A stretch of DNA of 64,000 nt from an uncultured Nocardioides sp. (GTDB lineage: Bacteria; Actinomycetota; Actinomycetes; Propionibacteriales; Nocardioidaceae): assembly GCF_947488515.1 (NCBI RefSeq), contig NZ_CANKZF010000001.1:310001-374000 (forward strand), written 5' to 3'. Of the stretch, positions 52,425-61,261 are shown piece after piece (the first letter of the stretch is position 1; every line of letters begins with the position of its first letter). The notes beneath the pieces were generated by a model. That model made no database searches, was not told the DNA's origin, and saw nothing but the letters and a program-made list of their open reading frames with translations. A program made the position numbers and the translations under genes.

Positions 52425-53387
52425 TCACCGCCAGTCGATCGCGTGGCCGTGGCCGTGGCTGTACGCCACCGGGGTGCCGTCGAGCGCGGTCACGAACCGC
52501 CCGGAGGGCACCTCCAGCTCGCCGGTGACGCGGGGCAGGACCCGCCTCCCCTCGTTGCTGATCCACCGGCAGCGGCCCTCGGCCACGAGGCCCGTCATCA
52601 GGTCGTGGAACCGCTCGCGGTCCGGCTCCTCGAGGTAGGCGATCACCGCCGAGTGGAGGACGACCGGGGTGCCGTGGGGCGCCGCCTCGTCGACGAGGTC
52701 GGCGACGTGGTCGAGGAGGTCGCCCTGCCGGATGGCGGGCGGCTCACGACGGGTGACGGCGACGGCGGCACGCAACCGCTCGCGACGCTCGTCCTGCTCG
52801 GGCCAGACCAGGTTCTCCAGCCACGCCATCGCGTCGGGGTCCGAGACGTCGAGAGGGTTGAGGTCGACGCCACCTCGCCAGGCGACGTGCGGATGGACGG
52901 CGGGGACGGGCAGGTCGCCGGTGGCCCGCGCGCCCAGCAGCGGGCCGCCACTCCCCCGCAGCCCGCCCAGGGGTGACCACGCGTAGTCGTAGCGGTCGGG
53001 AAAGAGGCAGAGACCAGCGCTGGCCCCGACCTCGATCAGGGCCACCGGTCCCTCGATGAGCCCGAGTACCGGGACGAGCGTCGCGAGCCGGCCGACCTCG
53101 TTGGTCTGGGTGGCCCGCGCCATGACGGTGGCGCGCACGGCCGGCTCCTGCTCGATCAGCACCGCGCGCAGGGCGGCGTACGACGCCGGGGTGGCGGCAC
53201 CGTGCCACCGGGCAGCCGCGAAGACCAGGTTGGGCTGGCGCTTGACGGGCGGCAGCGTGCCGAGCCAGGCCACGACCTCCTCGTCCTCCGCGACGCCGAG
53301 CGCCCACGCCTCGAAGCACGGCGAGTCGCCGGCCGCGTAGGTCGCGAAGTCCAGGTACTCGGCCACCACGTCGTCGTAGAGCAGCAC
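52425..53387 (-). CDS. DUF2332-family protein
   Basis: The 320-residue protein has the DUF2332 pattern: CFEAWALGVAEDEEVVAWLGTLPPVKRQPNLVFAAARWHG, then RATQTNEVGRLATLVPVL, VALIEVGASAGLCLFPDRYDY and VLHSAVIAYLEEPDRERF. The function is unknown; the glycine-rich segment resembles a methyltransferase nucleotide loop. The GTG start at 53387 is placed where the domain begins. It is divergent from the ThuA-like gene. Confidence 0.8.
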   Translation of the reverse strand: MLLYDDVVAEYLDFATYAAGDSPCFEAWALGVAEDEEVVAWLGTLPPVKRQPNLVFAAARWHGAATPASYAALRAVLIEQEPAVRATVMARATQTNEVGRLATLVPVLGLIEGPVALIEVGASAGLCLFPDRYDYAWSPLGGLRGSGGPLLGARATGDLPVPAVHPHVAWRGGVDLNPLDVSDPDAMAWLENLVWPEQDERRERLRAAVAVTRREPPAIRQGDLLDHVADLVDEAAPHGTPVVLHSAVIAYLEEPDRERFHDLMTGLVAEGRCRWISNEGRRVLPRVTGELEVPSGRFVTALDGTPVAYSHGHGHAIDWR

Positions 53388-53485
53388 CCCGACATCATGC
53401 TCGGCCGCGGGTCCTCCGGGTGCGCAGTCCGGACGGGGGGCGTTGACCTGGGTGACGCAGGTCACATACGGTTCACCTAGTCCTA

Positions 53486-53510
53486 TTTGTTTGGGTTCCA
53501 TACAAACAAA
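53486..53510 (+). promoter_or_regulatory. Palindromic operator TTTGTTTG-N9-CAAACAAA upstream of the ThuA-like gene
   Basis: TTTGTTTG (53486-53493) and CAAACAAA (53503-53510) are perfect inverted arms around a 9-nt spacer, 30 nt before ATG 53540. It is an AT-rich island in a GC-rich region. The position suggests a repressor site covering the promoter or transcript start. The binding protein is unknown. Confidence 0.55.
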
Positions 53511-53539
53511 CTCCCCCCCAACACCCGAAGGACGAGTCA

Positions 53540-54679
53540 ATGAGGAAACCGCTCAGCCTGCTCACCACCGGCCTCGCCGCCGGCGCCCTGCTCCTGACCG
53601 GGGCCGGCTACGCCTCCGCCGGAGCCGATTCGGACGCGGCCGCCGCCACCAGCGCCGCCGCGACCGCCGAGCCCTACAAGGTGCTGGTCGTCGGCAAGAC
53701 GCTCGGCTTCCGCCACTCCCACATCGACGACACCACCAACGCGGTCATCGAGCTGGGCCAGGAGCACGGCTTCACCGTCGACGTCTGGGACCCGCCGATC
53801 GGTCGCTCCCCGGGCCAGCCCGCCCTGACCATGGCGACGACGCCCTTCACCAGCACCGAGGCGCTGTCGCAGTACGCGACGATCATGTTCGCCTCGCCGG
53901 TCGACGGCACCAACAGCCAGAACCCGGCCAGCCCCCGCACCCTCGACGACGCGGAGCTCGCGGCGTTCCAGGGCTACATCCGCCAGGGCGGCGGCTTCGT
54001 GGGACTCCACGCCGCCACCGACGAGATGCACGCCGTGCCGTGGTTCAGCCGCCTGACCGGCGGATCGGCCCGCTTCCGCAACCACCCGGCGCAGCAGACT
54101 GCGACGATGGTCGTGGAGAGCCCGAACCACCCGTCGACCACGATGCTGCCGAAGCAGTGGGTGCGCTTCGACGAGTGGTACAACTTCACCGCCAACCCGC
54201 GGCCCGACGTGCACGTCCTGCTGACGCTCGACGAGTCGACCTACAACCCCGGCAACGGCGCCATGGGCGCCGACCACCCGATCGCGTGGTGCCACAACTT
54301 CGAGGGCGGCCGCTCGTGGTACGAGGGCGCCGGTCACGTGGACTCGTCCTACACCGACCCGCTGTTCCTCGACCACCTGCTCGGCGGCATCGAGTGGACC
54401 GCGGGCGTCGTCGAGGGCGGCGGCAACTGCGTCACCTTCCCCGAGGTCGAGAAGATCACCGCCGACCTCGGTGAGGGTGGCAACCGCAACGCCAAGCTCA
54501 GCCGCGACGTGACCGCCTACCTGGCCTCCGCGGAGGCGGCGGCCGAGGCCGGCGACCACGCCGGGGCCGCGCACATCCTGAAGCAGGCCGAGGGCAAGGC
54601 GCACGGCCTGCAGGACGACACCATCGTCGCCAAGCTCGCCGACCTGCAGGAGTGGCAGGGAGGCCTCGTCGGCTGGTGA
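53540..54679 (+). CDS. Secreted ThuA-like domain protein
   Basis: The 379-residue protein has a signal peptide (MRKPLSLLTTGLAAGALLLTGAGYASA) and a ThuA-like domain at about 45-285: KVLVVGKTLGFRHSHIDDTTNAV, AELAAFQGYIRQGGGFVGLHAATDEMH, FRNHPAQQTATMVVESPNHPST and WCHNFEGGRSWYEGAGH. ThuA-type proteins take part in sugar (for example trehalose) use with oxidoreductases; the activity is unproved. A helical C-terminal tail follows (AYLASAEAAAEAGDHAGAAH). GAAGGACGAG lies before the ATG. A strong operator-like palindrome precedes it. Confidence 0.88.
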   Translation: MRKPLSLLTTGLAAGALLLTGAGYASAGADSDAAAATSAAATAEPYKVLVVGKTLGFRHSHIDDTTNAVIELGQEHGFTVDVWDPPIGRSPGQPALTMATTPFTSTEALSQYATIMFASPVDGTNSQNPASPRTLDDAELAAFQGYIRQGGGFVGLHAATDEMHAVPWFSRLTGGSARFRNHPAQQTATMVVESPNHPSTTMLPKQWVRFDEWYNFTANPRPDVHVLLTLDESTYNPGNGAMGADHPIAWCHNFEGGRSWYEGAGHVDSSYTDPLFLDHLLGGIEWTAGVVEGGGNCVTFPEVEKITADLGEGGNRNAKLSRDVTAYLASAEAAAEAGDHAGAAHILKQAEGKAHGLQDDTIVAKLADLQEWQGGLVGW

Positions 54680-54730
54680 CCACCGCCCGACCACGCACCA
54701 CCTGACGCACCACCTGACGCACGACTGGTC

Positions 54731-54770
54731 GACGACCGGTCACGCCCGACCCCGGGCGTGGCCGGTCGTC
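54731..54770 (+). terminator. Strong hairpin after the ThuA-like gene
   Basis: GACGACCGGTCACGCCCG (54731-54748) and CGGGCGTGGCCGGTCGTC (54753-54770) pair over 18 bp with one G-T-type mismatch and a 4-nt loop. It lies 51 bp after the ThuA stop and 19 bp before the end of the convergent GNAT gene. There is no T-tract, but the stem is very stable. Confidence 0.7.
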
Positions 54771-54789
54771 GTGCGTGCGGAGCCGCGGC

Positions 54790-55488
54790 TCAGCGGGAGG
54801 CGTCGAGCGCCTCGGTGATGATGACGTCGACGATGCGGGCCACCCGCTCGGCACCCAGCTCGGGCGCCACACCGGCCACCCGCTCGGCGATCTCCGCCTC
54901 GCGCACGGGGTCACGCTCGGTCGACGGCTTGACCGCCTGCACTGCCCGGGTCAGCGCCGTACGTCGCGCGAGCACGTCGCCGAGCACCAGGTCCGTCTCG
55001 TCGATCAGCCCGCGCAGGAAGGCCAGCGGGGCGGCGCCCGGCCACGCCACGCGGACGTCCGGGGCGCCCTCCTCGTTGGCCGAGCCGTCGGTGCGCTCGA
55101 GCTCGAGGCAGCCGTGCCGGGCGTAGAACGCGCGGGCCGGCGCATTGGACTCGAAGACCCACAGGCAGAAGCCGTCCGGGCGTGTCGACGCGACGAGCTC
55201 GAACAGCGCGGTCCCGACGCCGTGGCCCTGGTGGTCGGGGTGGACGTAGAGGTCGTCGAGCCAGGTCGACGTCCAGCGCGCGTAGCCGACCGGCTCGCCG
55301 CCGCGCTCTGCCACCCAGACGTCGTACGTCGACAGGTCCCAGCCCGCGACCCACGCCCGCGCCTCGTCGTCGGGGTGCACGGACGGCGGGAAGGAGTCAC
55401 CGGCCCCGCGACGGGCGGCGAGGTGGAGCTCGGCGACGGCCGGGAGGTCGTCGGTCGTGGCGGGACGGAGCGTGAGCTCAGTCTTCAT
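54790..55488 (-). CDS. GNAT acetyltransferase fused to a chorismate mutase-like domain
   Basis: Residues about 1-145 form a GNAT acetyltransferase: [16 protein letters not shown], the acetyl-CoA loop [17 protein letters not shown], and [18 protein letters not shown]. Residues about 155-232 look like an AroQ chorismate mutase domain: [32 protein letters not shown], then [13 protein letters not shown]. The Arg, Lys, Asp, Arg and Glu at expected active-site places are visible, while the last-helix Gln is not obvious. The acetyl acceptor is unknown. ATG 55488 overlaps the rluD stop by 11 bp. Confidence 0.8.
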   Translation of the reverse strand: MKTELTLRPATTDDLPAVAELHLAARRGAGDSFPPSVHPDDEARAWVAGWDLSTYDVWVAERGGEPVGYARWTSTWLDDLYVHPDHQGHGVGTALFELVASTRPDGFCLWVFESNAPARAFYARHGCLELERTDGSANEEGAPDVRVAWPGAAPLAFLRGLIDETDLVLGDVLARRTALTRAVQAVKPSTERDPVREAEIAERVAGVAPELGAERVARIVDVIITEALDASR

Positions 55489-56416
55489 CGCGGATGACGT
55501 CGAGCGCGTGCGCGAGGTCGTCGGGGTGCGTGGACTCGTAGGTGACGTAGTCACCGCTCTCCGGGTGCTCGAAGCCGAGGCGCATGGCGTGCAGCCACTG
55601 CCGCTCGAGACCGAGCCGCTTGGCCAGGGTGGGGTCGGCCCCGTAGGTCAGGTCGCCCACGCAGGGGTGCTTCAGCGCGCTCATGTGCACGCGGATCTGG
55701 TGGGTGCGCCCGGTCTCGAGGTGGACCTCCAGCAAGCTGGCGAACCGGTGTGCCTCGAGCGTCTCGTAGTGGGTCACGCTGTGCCGACCGTCCGCCATCA
55801 CGGCGAACTTGTAGTCGTGGTGCGGGTGGCGGCCGATCGGTGCGTCGACGGTGCCCGCGAGCGGATCGGGGTGGCCCTGGACCAGCGCGTGGTAGGTCTT
55901 GTCGACCGTGCGGTGCCGGAAGGCGTTCTTGAGCACCGAGTAGGCGTGCTCGGACTTGCAGATGACCATCACGCCGCTGGTGCCGACGTCGAGGCGCTGC
56001 ACGATCCCCTGCCGCTCGCTCGCGCCGCTGGTGGAGATGCGGAAGCCCGCGCCGGCCAGGTGACCGACCACGGTGGGACCGGTCCAGCCCGGCGAGGGGT
56101 GCACGGCCACGCCGACCGGCTTGTCGATCACCACGATGGCGTCGTCGTCGTGGATGATCCGGATGCCCTCCACGATCTCGGGCTTCACCTCGAGCGGGTC
56201 ACGCTCGGCCGGGATCGTCACGTCGAGCATCGCACCGGCGTCGACCCGGTCGCTCTTGCCGACGGCCGCCCCGTCGACGTGCACCAGGCCCTGGGCGATC
56301 AGGTCGGCGGCCTTGGTCCGGGACAGGCCGAACATCCGCGCCATCGCGGCGTCGACGCGCTCGCCGGCCAGGCCGTCGGGGACGAGGACCGTGCGCTGCT
56401 CGGCGTGGGTGGTCAC
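55478..56416 (-). CDS. rluD: RluD-type 23S rRNA pseudouridine synthase
   Basis: The 312-residue protein has an N-terminal S4 domain ([29 protein letters not shown]) and a catalytic domain with [16 protein letters not shown]. The Asp of RLDVGTSG is the catalytic residue. [11 protein letters not shown] and [20 protein letters not shown] are family motifs. It modifies uridines of 23S rRNA; the exact sites are inferred from the family. The GTG start at 56416 overlaps the lspA stop (GTGA), a common rluD-lspA arrangement. Confidence 0.93.
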   Translation of the reverse strand: MTTHAEQRTVLVPDGLAGERVDAAMARMFGLSRTKAADLIAQGLVHVDGAAVGKSDRVDAGAMLDVTIPAERDPLEVKPEIVEGIRIIHDDDAIVVIDKPVGVAVHPSPGWTGPTVVGHLAGAGFRISTSGASERQGIVQRLDVGTSGVMVICKSEHAYSVLKNAFRHRTVDKTYHALVQGHPDPLAGTVDAPIGRHPHHDYKFAVMADGRHSVTHYETLEAHRFASLLEVHLETGRTHQIRVHMSALKHPCVGDLTYGADPTLAKRLGLERQWLHAMRLGFEHPESGDYVTYESTHPDDLAHALDVIRDED

Positions 56417-56994
56417 GCCGCCTCGTGCCCGGAGCCGCGCTCGGAGTCGCGGGTGCCGTCGAGGGCGACCCCGCGGAACGTCTGGAGGATGATCAGGCCC
56501 GCAGCGATGTTGATGCAGACGTCGGCGATGTTGAAGACCGGCCAGTTGGGCAGCATCAGGAAGTCGACCACGTGGCCGTGGAACGCCTCCGGCTCGCGCA
56601 CGATGCGGTCGGTGAGGTTGCCGGCCACGCCGCCCAGCAGCAGGCCGAGGGCCAGCGCCCAGCCGATGCTGCGGATCCGGCGGCTCAGCCACAGCACCAC
56701 CACGACCGCAACCATCGCCAGGCAGGTGAAGACGATGGTGAACTCGGTGCCGGTGCTGAACGCCGCCCCCGGGTTGAACGTCAGGTGGAAGGTCAGCCAG
56801 TCACCGAGGACCGGGATGTCGCCGTCGGCCAGCTCGGACAGGGCCCACTGCTTGCTGGCGAGGTCGAGACCGTAGGCCAGGAGGGCGACGGCCGCGAACA
56901 CGAGCCGCGCATCCACGCGGGGTCGGGACGGGACCGGATCGGCCTGGTCGCTGTGGTTCAGCGACGCTCCTCGCGCTGCTTGCATGACATGCAC
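56413..56994 (-). CDS. lspA: Lipoprotein signal peptidase (signal peptidase II)
   Basis: The protein has four transmembrane segments and the LspA signatures: [30 protein letters not shown], then [25 protein letters not shown]. The two catalytic aspartates are in GNLTDRI and FNIADV. It cleaves lipoprotein signal peptides after lipid attachment. The start is uncertain: ATG 56994 overlaps the DksA gene by 37 bp. A shorter form could start at a CTG overlapping its stop after GAGGAG, or at a GTG 27 codons in. Confidence 0.92.
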   Translation of the reverse strand: MHVMQAARGASLNHSDQADPVPSRPRVDARLVFAAVALLAYGLDLASKQWALSELADGDIPVLGDWLTFHLTFNPGAAFSTGTEFTIVFTCLAMVAVVVVLWLSRRIRSIGWALALGLLLGGVAGNLTDRIVREPEAFHGHVVDFLMLPNWPVFNIADVCINIAAGLIILQTFRGVALDGTRDSERGSGHEAA

Positions 56995-57965
56995 AGTGTG
57001 GCATGCGGCACCGCCATCAACCGATTCTTGCCCACGGGGTTGCCGCAGGAGTCACAGACGCCGTAGGAGCCGTCGTCGATGTGGGCCAGGGCCCGCTCGA
57101 TCTGCGCCAGCGTCTCCCGCTCGCGCGCCAGGACGGTCAGCTCGTGGTCCCGCTCGAAGCTGGTCGCCCCGACGTCGGCCTGGTCGTGACCGGCCCCGTC
57201 GCCGGCGTCGCGCATGAGGCCCGCCAGCTCCTGCTCGGACTCACCCACGATCGCGGCGAGCCGGTCGCGGTGCTCCTTGAGCTCCTTCACGACCTCGTTG
57301 AGCTCGGTCCTGGTCCACGGGTCCTCGCCCTCGAGCACCACGAGGGTGGCCGGGGTGGCCTTGCGTACCTTCTTCGCCGGCGCGGCCTTCTTGGCAGGCG
57401 TCGGAGCGGCCTTCGTCACGGGCGCAGCCTTCTTCGTGGGGGTCGAGGTGGTCGATGCAGACTTCGTGGCCGGAGCCTTCTTCGCAGCGGCCTTGGTGGC
57501 CGGGGCCTTCTTCGCGACGGCCTTCGTGGCCGGAGCCTTCTTCGCAGCGGCCTTCGTGGCCGCGGCCTTCTTGGCCGGGGTCGCCGCAGGAGCCGTCTTC
57601 TTGGCGGGTGCCTTCTTCGCCGGCGCCTTCGTGGCAGCCGCCTTTGCGGCAGGCGCCTTCTTCGCCGGCGCCTTCTTCGCAGGGGCCTTCTTCGCAGGGG
57701 CCTTCGTGGCGGGCGCCTTCTTCGCAGGGGCCTTCTTCGCAGGGGCCTTCGTGGCGGGCGCCTTCTTCGCGGACGTCGCCGCGGCCGCCGTCTTCGTCGC
57801 AGCCTTCTTGGCCGTGCTCTTCTTCGCCGTGCTCGTCGCTGATGCGCTCTTCTTCGCCGACGCCTTCGTGGCCGTGGCCCCGTCCGCGGCCCGCGTGCGA
57901 CCGATCACCCGCTTGGCAGCGGCGGCCGCGGTGCCGGCCAAGGTCTTGCGCGTGGTGCCAGCCAT
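56958..57965 (-). CDS. DksA/TraR-type zinc-finger protein with histone H1-like Lys/Ala/Pro tail
   Basis: The 335-residue protein has a long basic repeat region at about 45-215 made of AKKAPAKKAPATK-type units, like the tail of histone H1 or actinobacterial HupS. A coiled-coil region follows (ELNEVVKELKEHRDRLAAIVGE). The end is a DksA/TraR C4 zinc finger, CDSCGNPVGKNRL-x-CMSC (about 305-330). The finger suggests RNA polymerase interaction and the tail suggests DNA compaction; both roles are inferred. ATG 57965 (MAGTTRKTL) is chosen for a binding site and composition. Confidence 0.85.
   Translation of the reverse strand: MAGTTRKTLAGTAAAAAKRVIGRTRAADGATATKASAKKSASATSTAKKSTAKKAATKTAAAATSAKKAPATKAPAKKAPAKKAPATKAPAKKAPAKKAPAKKAPAAKAAATKAPAKKAPAKKTAPAATPAKKAAATKAAAKKAPATKAVAKKAPATKAAAKKAPATKSASTTSTPTKKAAPVTKAAPTPAKKAAPAKKVRKATPATLVVLEGEDPWTRTELNEVVKELKEHRDRLAAIVGESEQELAGLMRDAGDGAGHDQADVGATSFERDHELTVLARERETLAQIERALAHIDDGSYGVCDSCGNPVGKNRLMAVPHATLCMSCKQREERR
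57340..57830 (-). repeat. Low-complexity coding repeats for Lys-Ala-Pro units
   Basis: On the plus strand the region is a chain of near-identical units such as GCCTTCTTCGCCGGC. On the minus strand it encodes alternating KKAPA and KAAAT blocks of the DksA-type protein. Repeats are in frame and imperfect, so copy number changes would lengthen or shorten the tail without a frameshift. Confidence 0.8.
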
Positions 57966-58066
57966 CTCCGAGGGCCTCCAGCATCCGTCAGGTGTGGTGG
58001 GAACCACACGGTGGCAGGGAGGCTAGCCGCTGCACCCTGACGAACCAACCTCGGCTCGCCGAAATG

Positions 58067-58100
58067 CGAGAACGACCACCCCGAGGGGCGGTCGTTCTCG
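58067..58100 (-). terminator. Terminator hairpin after divIVA
   Basis: CGAGAACGACC (58067-58077) and GGTCGTTCTCG (58090-58100) form a perfect 11-bp stem, with an inner CCCC/GGGG extension. On the minus strand it is followed by CATTTCGG. It lies 20 bp after the divIVA stop. Confidence 0.75.
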
Positions 58101-58119
58101 TCACGCGTGGAGCAGGTGA

Positions 58120-58878
58120 TCAGTTCTCGTCGTCACCCAGCACCGAGCGGAGGCGCTTCGGCGCGTTGCCGCTGTCGACCGGAGCCTGCGTCTCGCTGCC
58201 GCTGGCAAGAGCCTCCAGCTGCTGCGTGAAGTAGGTCTTCAGGCGGGAGCGGTACTCGCGCTCGAACTGGCGGAGGGTCTCGACGTCGCTGTTGAGCTTG
58301 TCGCGCTCCTTCTCCAGGTCGCCGAACATCTGCTGGCGGCGCTCGGCGGTCTCGGAGTCGAGCATCTGCGAACGCTGGCGGGCGTCGGCCTCCATGCGGT
58401 CGGCCTTGGTCTTGGACTCGGACTCGACCCGCTCGGCCTTGGTGCGCGCGGCACCGACGATGCGGTCGGCCTCGTTCTTGGCGTCCTCGACGAGCTCGTC
58501 GGCGTTGCGCGTCGCGATCTCGAGGAGACGGGCGGCGGCGTTGGACGCCTCCGGCACGGTCGAGACACGCATCGTCTGCACCGGCGCGGCGGCGACCGGG
58601 GCCGGCTCGGCCCGCTGGGGCTCCGGCTCCGGCTCGGGCTCGGGCTCCGGCTCAGGAGCGGCGGGAGCGAACGACGCAGGCGCGGGGGCGGACGTCGACG
58701 CGCCACCGGACTGCGCGGCCGACAGCTTGGCCCGCAGGTCCTCGTTCTCCTTGGTCAGCCGGGCGAGCTCGGCCTCGACCTCGTCGAGGAACTGGTCCAC
58801 CTCGCCCATGTCGTAGCCCTCACGGAGGCGGACAGGCGTAAAGCGCTTGTTGCTCACGTCCTCAGGCGTCAGCGGCAT
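58120..58878 (-). CDS. wag31: DivIVA/Wag31 polar growth and cell-division protein
   Basis: The 252-residue protein starts MPLTPEDVSNKRFTPVRLREGYDMGEVDQFLDEVE, the membrane-binding DivIVA N-terminal domain. A Glu-Pro repeat linker at about 74-88 follows, then a long coiled coil (about 105-225) with EDAKNEADRIVGAARTKAERVE. Wag31 marks the cell poles and directs tip growth in actinobacteria. ATG 58878 has GGGTGAGG just ahead. Confidence 0.95.
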   Translation of the reverse strand: MPLTPEDVSNKRFTPVRLREGYDMGEVDQFLDEVEAELARLTKENEDLRAKLSAAQSGGASTSAPAPASFAPAAPEPEPEPEPEPEPQRAEPAPVAAAPVQTMRVSTVPEASNAAARLLEIATRNADELVEDAKNEADRIVGAARTKAERVESESKTKADRMEADARQRSQMLDSETAERRQQMFGDLEKERDKLNSDVETLRQFEREYRSRLKTYFTQQLEALASGSETQAPVDSGNAPKRLRSVLGDDEN

Positions 58879-58939
58879 GACCTCACCCAAACTTTCACGA
58901 TCGAATATCACGGTGGCTCTGCTGTCAGGAGACAATAGC

Positions 58940-58958
58940 GCCCGGGATGCCACCGGGC
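58940..58958 (-). terminator. Small hairpin between yggT and divIVA
   Basis: GCCCGG (58940-58945) and CCGGGC (58953-58958) form a 6-bp stem with a 7-nt loop. On the minus strand it is followed by GCTATTGTCT. It may end or pause transcription from yggT before divIVA. Confidence 0.35.
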
Positions 58959-58983
58959 ACAGTGACCCGTGTGACGGATGGTT

Positions 58984-59277
58984 CTAGAGGCCGAAGATGG
59001 TGGCGACCACGTTGAGCAAGAGCCATGCTCCCACCATCACCAGCAGGAAGCTCAGGTCGAGGGCGACCTGGCCGATCCGCAGTGGCGGCACGACGCGACG
59101 CAGCGCCACGATCGGCGGGTCGGTGGCCGAGTAGACGCCCTCCAGGGCGACGAGCAGCGGACCTCTGGGCTCCCAGCGGCGCGCGAACACCTGGACCCAG
59201 TCGACGACGAAACGCACCCACAGCAGCGCGATGAAGATGAAGAGGGCGTACCAGAGGATCAGACCGAAAGCTTGCAC
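58984..59277 (-). CDS. YggT-family membrane protein
   Basis: The 97-residue protein has two transmembrane helices (about 4-26 and 73-95) joined by a loop with FARRWEPRGPLLVALEGVYSATDPPIVALRRVVPP. This matches YggT, a small membrane protein of the actinobacterial division cluster. It lies between sepF and divIVA, as in mycobacteria and Streptomyces. Confidence 0.93.
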   Translation of the reverse strand: MQAFGLILWYALFIFIALLWVRFVVDWVQVFARRWEPRGPLLVALEGVYSATDPPIVALRRVVPPLRIGQVALDLSFLLVMVGAWLLLNVVATIFGL

Positions 59278-59291
59278 GGGACGATTATGGG

Positions 59292-59777
59292 TCAGCTCTG
59301 GTTGAAGAACCCGTCCTCGGCCATCCGCTCCTTGTCCTCGGCCGAGATCGCCACGTTGGGCGGGGAGAGCAGGAAGACCTTGTTGGTGACCCGCTCGATG
59401 GAGCCCCGGGTGGCGAAGATCAGGCCGGCGGCGAAGTCGACCAGACGCTTGGCGTCGTTGTCGTCCATCTCGCTGAGGTTCATGATCACGGGCGTGCCGT
59501 CGCGGTAGTTCTCACCGACGAGTCGCGCCTCGTTGTAGTTGCGGGGGTGCAGGGTGGTGATGCGGCTCAACTCAGCCACGACTCCCGTCTGGACCGAGGC
59601 CGGACGACGGCGCTCGGCAAGGTCGGACACAGGGGCAGGGCGACGCTCACGCTGGACCGGACGCTGCTCGACAGCCTCCTGGGTCGAGGTCTCGGCGTCG
59701 CCGTCGTAGTCGTCGTAGTGGCCGGTGTCCTCGAGCAGGCCGAGGTACTCGCCGATCTTGCGCATCGCGCCGCTCAT
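59292..59777 (-). CDS. sepF: SepF cell-division protein
   Basis: The 161-residue protein has an N-terminal amphipathic membrane helix ([13 protein letters not shown]), a disordered acidic linker, and the SepF core: [66 protein letters not shown]. It anchors FtsZ to the membrane. That matters here because no ftsA is present in the visible division cluster. Confidence 0.95.
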   Translation of the reverse strand: MSGAMRKIGEYLGLLEDTGHYDDYDGDAETSTQEAVEQRPVQRERRPAPVSDLAERRRPASVQTGVVAELSRITTLHPRNYNEARLVGENYRDGTPVIMNLSEMDDNDAKRLVDFAAGLIFATRGSIERVTNKVFLLSPPNVAISAEDKERMAEDGFFNQS

Positions 59778-59838
59778 GAGACTGTTCCTCCGCTAGACCT
59801 GGCACCCGGGACCGGGGGCCTGTTGACTGTTCTGGACA

Positions 59839-60552
59839 TTACTGGACCGTGGGCCTCTCACCGAGGACCGCGGAGCCGACACGCACGTGTGTCGCACCGT
59901 GCCGGACGGCCGCCTCCAGGTCGCCGCTCATCCCAGCGGACAGCGTGGTGGCTTCCGGGTGGTCGCGGACGAACGACGCGCGGACGTCCGCGAGCCGGGC
60001 GAAGGCGACGTCGGGCTCCTCCCCGAGCGGCGCGACGGCCATCAGGCCGCGCAGTCGGAGCATGCCGGCCTCCTCCACGCGACCCGCCAGGTCGGCGAGG
60101 TCGTCGGGCTCCGCACCCGACCGGTTGCCGGCCCCCGGTGGATCGAGACTGACCTGGAGCAGGACGTCGATCTCCCCGGATCTGGGGTGGCCGCGGGAGT
60201 GGGCGCCCCGCGAGAGCGGGGCGACCAGCTTGGCGCGGTCGACCGACTCGACGACATCGGCGTAGGCCGCGACGGCAGCGGCCTTGTTGGACTGCAACCC
60301 GCCGATGAAGTGCCACCGCAGGCCGAGGTCGGCGCACTCGGCGGCCTTGACCTCCGCCTCCTGGTGGCGGTTCTCCCCCACGTCGGTGACACCGAGGTCG
60401 GCGAGCAGGCGGACGTCGGAGGCCGGGAAGAACTTGGTGACGACGACGAGGGACACGTCGTCCTCGGGCCGCCCCGCCTCGGCGCACGCCGCGGCGATGC
60501 GACGGCGTACGACGTCGAGGTTGGCGGCGAGCACGTCCGCGCGCGCGGTCAT
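59839..60552 (-). CDS. yggS: YggS-family PLP-binding protein
   Basis: The 237-residue protein has the YggS/PROSC signatures VSLVVVTKFFPASDVRLLADLG with the PLP lysine, DVGENRHQEAEVKAAE, RWHFIGGLQSNKAAAVA and LSAGMSGDLEAAVRHGATHVRVGSAV. It keeps free PLP balanced. ATG 60552 overlaps the pgeF stop (ATGA). Confidence 0.94.
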   Translation of the reverse strand: MTARADVLAANLDVVRRRIAAACAEAGRPEDDVSLVVVTKFFPASDVRLLADLGVTDVGENRHQEAEVKAAECADLGLRWHFIGGLQSNKAAAVAAYADVVESVDRAKLVAPLSRGAHSRGHPRSGEIDVLLQVSLDPPGAGNRSGAEPDDLADLAGRVEEAGMLRLRGLMAVAPLGEEPDVAFARLADVRASFVRDHPEATTLSAGMSGDLEAAVRHGATHVRVGSAVLGERPTVQ

Positions 60553-61247
60553 CGGTGGCTCCAGATGACGCCGGCGAACCTGGTCGCCGCGTCGCCGTCG
60601 CGACGGTAGGACGGCCAGGACGCGTCCTCGCGCGTGCAGGCGTCGACGGTGCGTACGTCGTCGATGCCGGCGGCGGCGAGCTGGGCACGGACGCCCGCAC
60701 CCAGGTCGAGACCCGGCGTGCCCCACGAGGTGGTGGAGCGCGCCTCGGGGACGACCGCCGCGACCTGGCCCTGCAGGTCGGCGGGCACCTCGTAGCAGGA
60801 GCCGCACACGTGGGGCCCGATCCAGGCGACCGTCGGGTCGCCTCCCCTCTCGCGGAGGGCCGCGACGGCTGCCGGGACGACTCCCCCGGCGAGCCCGGGC
60901 CGGCCGCTGTGCACGGCCGCGATCCACCCGGTGACCGGGTCGGCCAGCAGGACGGGGACGCAGTCGGCGGCCCGGGCCAGGAGGGCGACCTCGGGCTGCG
61001 AGGAGACGAGGGCGTCGCACGACCGCGCACGCCCCACGCTCTCGACGGACTCGACGGACTCGACGTCGGCGCCGTGCACCTGGTGCATCAGCACCGGAGC
61101 CGCCCCGGTCTCCCGGGCGACCTGCGCCAGCGCGTCGGCGCGCACCGCATCGTCCGCGGCGTCGCCGAGGCTCAGGGAGACGTCGGTGAAGGCGACCTCG
61201 ATCACGAGGTCGCCTTCGATCCGATCACGGTGGCGAAGCAGCGGCAC
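60549..61247 (-). CDS. pgeF: Purine nucleoside phosphorylase/YfiH (LACC1-like)
   Basis: The 232-residue protein has the multicopper-like core: APVLMHQVHGADVE, ARAADCVPVLLADPVTGWIAAVHSGRPGLAGG, and CTREDASWPSYRRDG. His and Cys metal ligands are in these segments. YfiH proteins act as purine nucleoside enzymes and peptidoglycan editing factors (PgeF). A short in-frame VES-VES-VES repeat follows the first motif. It lies 14 bp downstream of ftsZ. Confidence 0.9.
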   Translation of the reverse strand: MPLLRHRDRIEGDLVIEVAFTDVSLSLGDAADDAVRADALAQVARETGAAPVLMHQVHGADVESVESVESVGRARSCDALVSSQPEVALLARAADCVPVLLADPVTGWIAAVHSGRPGLAGGVVPAAVAALRERGGDPTVAWIGPHVCGSCYEVPADLQGQVAAVVPEARSTTSWGTPGLDLGAGVRAQLAAAGIDDVRTVDACTREDASWPSYRRDGDAATRFAGVIWSHR

Positions 61248-61261
61248 GGTCCTGCGTCAGC

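Noticed and set aside
48837..52976. A very long open frame opposite dnaE
   Set aside because: It is rich in Asp, Val, Gly and Arg without hydrophobic pattern or domains, and lies antisense to a clear dnaE. It is a codon-bias effect of high GC content.
57340..57830. CRISPR-like array
   Set aside because: The repeats are in-frame Lys-Ala-Pro codons in a real protein, with no spacers of constant length.
61040..61070. 9-bp repeats in pgeF as a regulatory or switching element
   Set aside because: They are in frame (VES-VES-VES) and change length only by whole codons. There is no sign of control.
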